Below, one piece after another: positions 15,641-19,811 of a DNA stretch of 19,811 bases. The stretch's first letter is position 1. Each line of letters begins with the position of its first letter. A model generated the notes under the pieces. The model saw nothing but the letters and a program-made list of their open reading frames with translations. It was not told the DNA's origin and searched no databases. The position numbers and the translations under genes were made by a program. Source of the DNA: a gamma proteobacterium symbiont of Lucinoma myriamae (GTDB taxonomy: Bacteria; Pseudomonadota; Gammaproteobacteria; GRL18). The DNA lies in contig JAHXIM010000185.1 of the NCBI GenBank assembly GCA_025655635.1, positions 1 to 19,811 on the forward strand. The letters are read 5' to 3'.

Positions 15641-16508
15641 TATCAATAGGGTCAGAGTAAACAATTCTCCTTATTTCTTTCCTGATTTTTTCAGTTATTA
15701 TTTTTTATTTTTCAGCTTATATTGAGCTGACTTTCTATCACCGCCACGTAATGAGGGTGAAGCCCGTCTACCTGTTTGCTTTTCAATTTGTTCTTTGAAG
15801 ACATTATCACCAAGCACCCATGCTTTATTAGTCATATTACGAATCTCGTTCAAAGTTAAATTTGGAATTTTATGAGCAAATAATGCTTGATAAGCAATAT
15901 GTCTTTCCTTATCGGTTTTACCCAGTGCATGATAACAGGCATGTGGTGTAATCAGGTTAATCGCTTTTCCCATAGCATTTTTTTGATAACTGGACCAAGG
16001 GTATTCAGCAGGATGAACTACCATCTTAGCTCTAACCGGATTGAGTTCAATATAACGACTGACAAGTAATAAATAATTCTCACTGTCAACTAATGTTGAT
16101 TTAAATCGTCCTTCCCACAATGTTCCGCTTCGCTGATATGTCTGATTGACATAGCGTACATAATATCGTCCCAGTGATTGAAGTAATCGACTGACACCAG
16201 CGGGTTCCTCAGGCGTTAAAAGTAAATGCACATGATTTGTCATCAAAACATAACTATGAATGTGAACATTATATTTTTTACTGTATTCATTAAGCTTATC
16301 AAGATATACGGTATAGTCTTGCTCAGAAAAAAAACAAGCCTGACGATTATTACCTCTTTGAATAATATGTTGAGCAATTCCAGGTAAGTTAAGTCGGGGT
16401 AATCGTGCCATTTTTAAGCCATTTACGTGTTTTAACGTTATTGTGTATAGATAAGAGTAATTAAGATAAGGGACAAAAGCAAATCAATAACTCTGACCCC
16501 ATTGATAC
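15641..16508 (-). mobile_element. RAYT element bounded by inverted repeats
   Basis: The left boundary TATCAATAGGGTCAGAGTAA (15641-15660) and the right boundary, whose reverse complement reads TATCAATGGGGTCAGAGTTA (end at about 16508), are inverted copies with two differences in 20. They enclose a single Y1 transposase gene. Sequences of this type commonly flank REP-associated transposases in gammaproteobacteria. Whether the whole unit moves, or only the REP-type ends, is not shown here. I see no target duplication, as expected for HUH transposases. Confidence 0.75.
15698..16411 (-). CDS. REP-associated tyrosine transposase (Y1/HUH family)
   Basis: This is a single-strand DNA transposase of the IS200/IS605-related RAYT group (TnpA-REP), thought to mobilise REP-type hairpins. 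Its 237 residues begin with the typical MARLPRLNLPGIAQHIIQRG. The HUH metal site is His60-Val-His62 in MTNHVHLLL, and the catalytic tyrosine is Tyr120 in SRYIELNPVRAKMV. GTLWEGRFKS (96-105) and EYPWSSY are further family marks. The basic C-terminus carries GGDRKS, common in this group. The gene looks intact. It lies between the oxidoreductase and the porin terminator inside its own inverted repeats, and the same repeats occur without a gene at 10691-10826. Confidence 0.92.
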   Translation of the reverse strand: MARLPRLNLPGIAQHIIQRGNNRQACFFSEQDYTVYLDKLNEYSKKYNVHIHSYVLMTNHVHLLLTPEEPAGVSRLLQSLGRYYVRYVNQTYQRSGTLWEGRFKSTLVDSENYLLLVSRYIELNPVRAKMVVHPAEYPWSSYQKNAMGKAINLITPHACYHALGKTDKERHIAYQALFAHKIPNLTLNEIRNMTNKAWVLGDNVFKEQIEKQTGRRASPSLRGGDRKSAQYKLKNKK

Positions 16509-16512
16509 AAAT

Positions 16513-16546
16513 AAAAAAAGGGTAGTCATTTCTGACTACCCTTTTT
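16513..16546 (-). terminator. Bidirectional intrinsic terminator after the porin
   Basis: GGGTAGTCA and TGACTACCC (16520-16528/16533-16541) form a perfect nine-bp stem with loop TTTC. Seven A's lie on the left and five T's on the right, so both strands show stem plus T-run. The better T-run is on the minus strand, matching the porin gene, and it insulates the porin from the RAYT element. Confidence 0.85.
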
Positions 16547-16550
16547 AAAT

Positions 16551-16596
16551 TCTAACCTCTGGCTCAGCTTGCTATTAATATAGAAGCTAAGTTAGA
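16551..16596 (-). other. Stem-loop in the porin 3' untranslated region
   Basis: TCTAAC (16551-16556) pairs with GTTAGA (16591-16596), and AGCTT (16566-16570) with AAGCT (16584-16588), between the porin stop and its terminator. It could protect the mRNA 3' end or form part of a 3'-UTR-derived RNA; neither is shown. Confidence 0.3.
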
Positions 16597-16626
16597 GTTC
16601 TTATTCTCTTTATTAAGAGACAAGAC

Positions 16627-17736
16627 TTAGAACTTGTGGATAATACCAACACCGAAACCATCAGTATCCTGGTTTAAACCAGAACTATCTTGGCCAACAG
16701 TTGCACCGTTACCCATAGTCTTCCATGATGTTGACGAACTATAGTCATCATTGCTTAAGTCAGCATATTCTACGTATACAGTAGTGCGCTTGGACATAGT
16801 GTGGTCAAGTCCGATTGCCCATTGAGAAGCACCTGTTTCATCACCGCTGTCAACAGAACCTTTAGTATCATCAAATTCATCACGAGTAGCATACTGAAGC
16901 TTGATAGTATTGTTGCCCATTTTATAAGAACCACCAACAGTCCAGATATTACTATCACTACCATCATTACCCATACCATCGCTGATATCAGTATAGTTAC
17001 CTAGTACTTTGAAGTCACCAAATGAGTAAGAACCAGCTAAACGCCATGTAGTCTGATCTTCCATATTAGTACCGAAGTTTTCGTCACTATAATTTGCATA
17101 ACCAAAAGCAGCTAATATTGGACCATTGTTATAGATAGCATTGAAAGAAATGGCAGAGTAATCTGAATTATCCGCTCCATTTGTTCCAGATAGTTGCTCA
17201 ACGTCAAATACATAAGCAACTGTTGCGCTGAAGCCATTCATGTTAGGAGTAACATAAGCTATTACGTTTTCAGCACGTGCGTCTAATACTGCACCAGCAT
17301 TCATGTTACGTTGATCACCTAAACGCTCAGAAAACAACTCAACTTTACGACCAACAGTCTTGAAAGGAGTATCCCATTTACCAACTAACATAGTACCCCA
17401 GTCACCAGATAGAGTAACAGCACGGTTACGTTCGCCTAAGTCACCACCACCAGCTTTACTGCTATCACCATCCATATCAACTGACCATTCGATCAGGTAA
17501 CCGACTTTCATGCCGTTACCTAAATCTTCAGAACCTTTAAAACCGATGCGTGAATGGTTAGAGTTCAATGACACCTCGTCATACTTTGTATTACCATAAG
17601 CAACGCTATTTGAACCATTGTTATCCAGCATGTTAGCAGACATATGTAATTTACCATAAAGAACAGGGCCAGAAGCCATAACGCTAACAGGAGCGATAAC
17701 GGCGGCAGCTACAGCAGCAGCAATTAATTTTTTCAT
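16627..17736 (-). CDS. Outer-membrane porin (Gram-negative general porin family)
   Basis: This 369-residue beta-barrel porin has a clear signal peptide: basic MKK, an Ala-rich core, and a likely cleavage after Ala21 (VMA-SG). The mature protein starts GPVLYGKLHMSANM, a typical first strand. HSRIGFKGSEDLGNGMKVGY (61-80) is the standard second/third-strand pattern of this porin family. Alternating hydrophobic/polar strands follow and it ends in Phe (GVGIIHKF), the residue recognised by the BAM machinery. Long Asn/Asp/Gly-rich loops suggest divalent-ion or lipopolysaccharide contacts. AAGGA lies seven bases before the ATG, a strong ribosome-binding site, fitting high expression. A strong terminator follows. 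Substrate specificity cannot be read from the sequence. Confidence 0.93.
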   Translation of the reverse strand: MKKLIAAAVAAAVIAPVSVMASGPVLYGKLHMSANMLDNNGSNSVAYGNTKYDEVSLNSNHSRIGFKGSEDLGNGMKVGYLIEWSVDMDGDSSKAGGGDLGERNRAVTLSGDWGTMLVGKWDTPFKTVGRKVELFSERLGDQRNMNAGAVLDARAENVIAYVTPNMNGFSATVAYVFDVEQLSGTNGADNSDYSAISFNAIYNNGPILAAFGYANYSDENFGTNMEDQTTWRLAGSYSFGDFKVLGNYTDISDGMGNDGSDSNIWTVGGSYKMGNNTIKLQYATRDEFDDTKGSVDSGDETGASQWAIGLDHTMSKRTTVYVEYADLSNDDYSSSTSWKTMGNGATVGQDSSGLNQDTDGFGVGIIHKF

Positions 17737-18015
17737 TTTATTTCCTTAGTATTATTAAAGTTAAGATTTTAATCTTAGTTTTTTTGCTTCAAAAACTGTG
17801 AATGCTTATTATTAAACACTTAACAAACACATCTTTTGAAGCAATATTTCACTGACAGGTACTAATTTAGTCCTATTTTATCTCAAATGCAACACTTATT
17901 TTTCAAAAAAACGACATTCCTTCTATTTTATATAAAAAACATGTTGTTTTATTGCAACTTTTTAGAAAAACCTGATCAGAAAAGTGCTTTTCAATTACTT
18001 AGTGAACTATTGTTA
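17737..18015. promoter_or_regulatory. Porin upstream region
   Basis: No gene is seen. On the minus strand TTGCAT (17887-17892) and TAAATT (17864-17869) are 17 bases apart and could be a weak porin promoter. The imperfect dyad GGTACTAATTTAGTCC (17858-17873) covers the possible -10 box and is a conceivable operator. A short AAGATT-TT-AATCTT hairpin lies in the leader at 17763-17776. Confidence 0.3.
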
Positions 18016-18198
18016 ACCTGAACTCTGGATAACAAAGTAACTAACGTATTGATATAACTTGATTTATTCCAGAAGACTCTGTAAATCATCCGTGTAAGCT
18101 TGGCTTTGGCATCCATGCCAAAGACACTTCTTCCATTAACCAAGCAATATCAATACTTAGTGCGTACTTTTACTCTATTTCTTGAACAGAGTTCAGGT
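18016..18198 (-). mobile_element. Intact palindromic MITE (copy B) with target duplication
   Basis: This 183-bp element without a coding frame has perfect 12-bp terminal inverted repeats, ACCTGAACTCTG (18016-18027) and CAGAGTTCAGGT (18187-18198). It is flanked on both sides by ATTGTTA (18009-18015 and 18199-18205), a seven-bp target-site duplication. The two halves are imperfect reverse complements of each other (for example CGTATTGATATAACTTG against the complement of CAAGCAATATCAATAC), meeting at the hairpin CTTTGGCAT-CC-ATGCCAAAG, so the whole element can fold into one long hairpin. A degenerate copy in the opposite orientation is at 1254-1420. The mobilising transposase is not in this window. 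Confidence 0.88.
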
Positions 18199-18205
18199 AT
18201 TGTTA

Positions 18206-18358
18206 GAAATTAAATTAAAATATTTTCTTTTTTTGAGTTGTTTTTTTACAACAGAGTGATTGTTTCATCTGAATAGTTGATGAAACTTATTTGCATTTCT
18301 ATAAAAACAGGCACACTTCATTTTAACTTTTAACAGCGGCTATTCTATAGCTAAAAAC
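18206..18358. other. Gene-free spacer between MITE and rpsI terminator
   Basis: No gene is seen. It contains a perfect hairpin GTTTCATC/GATGAAAC (18262-18269/18279-18286, nine-base loop). The hairpin is followed on the plus strand by TTATTTG, not a clear terminator. Confidence 0.35.
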
Positions 18359-18394
18359 AAAAAAGCCCCGGCGATTGCTCGACAGGGCTTTTTT
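18359..18394 (-). terminator. Intrinsic terminator of the rplM-rpsI operon
   Basis: AAAAAAGCCC (18359-18368) pairs with GGGCTTTTTT (18385-18394). Read on the minus strand, the stem ends in TTTTTT, giving a good terminator about 50 bases after the rpsI stop. The loop can extend the stem with further G/C pairs. Confidence 0.85.
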
Positions 18395-18441
18395 GATAAA
18401 GCGAGCAACAATTTGTAATACAAATTATTGTCTGAATACTC

Positions 18442-18831
18442 TTAACGTTTTGAGTATTGTGGACGCTTACGTGCTTTATGCAGACCAATTTTCTTACGTT
18501 CGACCTGACGTGCGTCACGTGTTACGAATCCGGCTTTACGCAGTTGACCACGTAGTGCTTCATCATATTCGATAAGTGCACGGGTAATACCATGACGAAT
18601 TGCACCAGCCTGTCCTGTAATACCACCGCCGTTGACATTAACCATTACATCAAACTTTTCTAACATTTCTGTTAATGCTAAAGGTTGACGAACAACCATT
18701 CTTGATGTTTCACGACCGAAGAACACGTCGATTGGACGGTTATTGATAGTGATATCACCTTTTCCTGGACGTAAATAAACGCGTGCAGATGAGCTTTTAC
18801 GGCGACCTGTTGCATAATATTGTGTAGTCAT
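18442..18831 (-). CDS. rpsI: 30S ribosomal protein S9
   Basis: The 129-residue product aligns along its whole length with E. coli S9. It begins YYATGRRKSSSARVYLRPG, continues with FGRETSRMVVRQPL and GGGITGQAGAIRHGITRALI, and ends in the basic tail KARKRPQYSKR, whose last residues reach the P-site tRNA in the ribosome. AGGA lies about eight bases before the ATG. It follows rplM with a 51-base gap, the universal rplM-rpsI pair, and is followed by a strong terminator, so the operon has two genes here. Confidence 0.98.
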   Translation of the reverse strand: MTTQYYATGRRKSSSARVYLRPGKGDITINNRPIDVFFGRETSRMVVRQPLALTEMLEKFDVMVNVNGGGITGQAGAIRHGITRALIEYDEALRGQLRKAGFVTRDARQVERKKIGLHKARKRPQYSKR

Positions 18832-18882
18832 AATTTATCCTGTTTCTAGCTTAGGTTTTTTGCTTAATTGAAGCAACGCCGT

Positions 18883-19311
18883 TTATATTTCAAGAGTCTT
18901 TGGTTGTTGTGCAGAATGAGGGTGCTCAGTACCTGCATAGACTTTCATTTTTTTGAACATGGCACGACCTAAAGGATTTTTAGGCAACATACCTTTAACT
19001 GCTGTCTCAATAACACGCTCAGGTGCTTTTTCGATCAACTTGTCAAAACTGATGCTTTTAAGATTACCCACATAGCCAGTATGGTGGTGATACATTTTAT
19101 CAGTTCTTTTGTTACCACTAACATAGACTTTTTCAGCATTGATTACAACGATGTAATCACCTGTGTCTACATGAGGAGTGTATTCTGGTTTATGTTTACC
19201 ACGAAGACGTCTGGCAATTTCTGTTGACAGACGTCCCAGGGTTTTGTTTTCAGCATCAACGATATACCAGTCACGTTCAACAGTTTCTGGTTTCGCACTA
19301 TATGTCTTCAT
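18883..19311 (-). CDS. rplM: 50S ribosomal protein L13
   Basis: L13 is an early-assembly protein of the large ribosomal subunit. The 142-residue product starts MKTYSAKPETVERDWYIVDA, like E. coli L13 (also 142 residues), and contains RLRGKHKPEYTPHVDTGDY, NKRTDKMYHHHTGY and VKGMLPKNPLGRAMFKKMKV. The frame is open further upstream to 19395, but the extra 28 residues do not belong to L13, and the ATG at 19311 is the start shared by the family. The ribosome-binding site is weak (AGG at about 12 bases), consistent with translational control through the leader. In E. coli L13 represses its own operon by binding this leader. Confidence 0.97.
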   Translation of the reverse strand: MKTYSAKPETVERDWYIVDAENKTLGRLSTEIARRLRGKHKPEYTPHVDTGDYIVVINAEKVYVSGNKRTDKMYHHHTGYVGNLKSISFDKLIEKAPERVIETAVKGMLPKNPLGRAMFKKMKVYAGTEHPHSAQQPKTLEI

Positions 19312-19457
19312 TTTTACAGCGCCTGTATATTTATTTGGTTTATTCAATATAAGTATTTTGTCTGGCTCGTCTGGACTTAATTTGTCACATTTCACGTCTA
19401 GTAAATATCAGTCTACTAAACCGAACCAGCCTGAATAAACACTTGTGATTCAAAGAG
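19312..19457 (-). promoter_or_regulatory. Structured rplM leader, candidate L13 autoregulatory site
   Basis: The leader can form a long-range stem: GTTTATTCA (minus strand, 19440-19432) pairs with TGAATAAAC (19346-19338), and inside it CTGGTTCG pairs with CGAGCCAG (one G-U pair). A small TAGTA/TACTA hairpin lies further in. This resembles the idea of an autogenous leader known for the rplM-rpsI operon in E. coli. That L13 binds here is inferred from the gene's identity, not shown. Confidence 0.45.
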
Positions 19458-19463
19458 CACGAG

Positions 19464-19469
19464 ATTATA
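19464..19469 (-). promoter_or_regulatory. -10 box of the rplM-rpsI promoter
   Basis: A perfect TATAAT is present on the minus strand, about 153 bases before the L13 start codon. The -35 region is poor (TTTTTA at 17-base spacing), but the DNA upstream is very A/T-rich (AAAAAGCTTTTT near 19489-19500), as in UP elements of ribosomal promoters. Confidence 0.55.
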
Positions 19470-19571
19470 CATGACTTTTGAAAATTTAAAAAGCTTTTTA
19501 TAGAAAATAGTTATTGAAAATAATTTGTTTTTAACTGCTGTTAAGTCAGTGTGTATTTTAAAAACTCAGAG

Positions 19572-19610
19572 AAAAAAATAAGGCGTAACTAAGGGGGGGG
19601 GGGCTACGCC
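19572..19610 (-). terminator. Terminator hairpin with C11 tract
   Basis: On the minus strand GGCGTAGC (19610-19603) pairs with GTTACGCC (19589-19582), six Watson-Crick pairs plus a G-U and a C-G pair, followed by TTATTTTTTT (T-run 19578-19572). The 11 consecutive C's (19603-19593) make up almost the entire loop. The homopolymer length could be variable or a sequencing artefact. Confidence 0.7.
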
Positions 19611-19683
19611 ATTTTAAAAACCACCAAAGGAGGATGGAGGTATAAAATAACTGCTGTCACTTCATGTGAACAGTAATCAGTTG
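19572..19683 (-). ncRNA. Candidate small RNA with poly-C terminator loop and anti-Shine-Dalgarno loop
   Basis: About 112 nt lie between a near-consensus promoter (19690-19718) and an intrinsic terminator. Three hairpins can form. SL1 is CTGTTCAC-ATGAA-GTGACAG (19673-19654, one bulge). SL2 is ACCTCC/GGTGGT (19641-19636 with 19625-19620, one U-U mismatch), exposing the loop ATCCTCCTTT, which contains CCTCCTT, the anti-Shine-Dalgarno sequence of 16S rRNA. SL3 is the terminator, with a loop that is almost only C. No protein frame longer than a few residues fits. It stands upstream of the rplM promoter on the same strand. It could alternatively be the 3' end of a transcript beginning outside the window, but the promoter argues against this. 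Transcription has not been shown. Confidence 0.5.
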
Positions 19684-19689
19684 AATAAT

Positions 19690-19718
19690 AATATACTTAT
19701 ATAGAGTTCTATTGTCAA
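19690..19718 (-). promoter_or_regulatory. Promoter of the candidate small RNA
   Basis: TTGACA (19718-19713, minus strand), an exact -35 consensus, is followed by 17 bases and TATATT (19695-19690), a five-of-six -10 box. The predicted start is at about 19683. This is the best promoter match found in the window. Confidence 0.65.
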
Positions 19719-19811
19719 GTACATATAATTAGTCGACCCTGAAAAAAGACAATCTCAATGACACAATAGATTATCGTACAATATTGATTCTATTTTTATT
19801 GTTCATGATCA
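19719..19811. other. A/T-rich window edge without a recognisable gene
   Basis: No coding frame or clear hairpin is seen. The next gene must lie beyond the window. Confidence 0.4.

Noticed and set aside
19312..19395. N-terminal extension of L13 to 19395
   Set aside because: The 28 extra residues are not found in L13, which starts MKTYSAK; they fall in the structured leader.
19593..19603. G11 run as pure sequencing error
   Set aside because: Its length may be wrong, but its location inside the loop of a well-formed terminator makes a real C-rich loop likely; retained as a finding with this caution.
1..19811. CRISPR array, prophage, tRNA or rRNA genes
   Set aside because: No regularly spaced short repeats, phage genes, tRNA cloverleaf or rRNA sequence were seen in the window.

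Overview
The window is AT-rich gammaproteobacterial chromosome. The run ubiI-ubiH-pepP-ygfB-(coiled-coil gene)-zapA-6S RNA-fau matches the conserved gammaproteobacterial order around ssrS, and the right end carries rplM-rpsI. The gene set (ubiquinone hydroxylases, a GlcD/GlpC-type fused oxidoreductase, a classical porin) suggests a free-living or host-associated aerobic Gram-negative. I cannot name the species.

Left to right: (1) 1-1630 holds two membrane-protein genes (the longer one apparently frameshifted), a hairpin, a degenerate copy of a palindromic mobile repeat and a 49-aa gene; (2) 1630-2110 has no gene but contains three clustered hairpins; (3) 2111-6999, minus strand, is ubiI, ubiH, pepP and ygfB; (4) 7213-8715, plus strand, is a ZapB-like coiled-coil gene, zapA, 6S RNA and fau; (5) 8761-10638, minus strand, is a 62-aa membrane protein and ilvA; (6) 10690-10826 is a cluster of REP-transposase-type repeats, followed by rpiA on the plus strand; (7) 11659-15573, minus strand, is a 1304-aa FAD/Fe-S oxidoreductase; (8) 15641-16508 is a REP-associated tyrosine transposase (RAYT) bounded by inverted repeats; (9) 16513-17736 is a terminator and a trimeric-type porin; (10) 17737-18358 is intergenic and contains an intact 183-bp palindromic MITE with target duplication; (11) 18359-19469, minus strand, is the rplM-rpsI operon with its terminator, structured leader and promoter; (12) 19572-19718 is a candidate independent small-RNA gene.

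Functionally, ubiH/ubiI act in ubiquinone synthesis. The zapA pair supports FtsZ-ring assembly. 6S RNA and fau form the conserved stationary-phase/folate module, and ilvA and rpiA are core metabolism. The most interesting item is the candidate small RNA upstream of rplM. It has a TTGACA-17-TATATT promoter, about 112 nt of RNA, a loop that carries an anti-Shine-Dalgarno-like sequence, and a terminator whose loop is an 11-C tract, an arrangement reminiscent of Helicobacter RepG. Second are the two inverted copies of a hairpin MITE lying 16.6 kb apart, and a lysine-rich histone-like tail on PepP that was recently shortened by a one-base frameshift.
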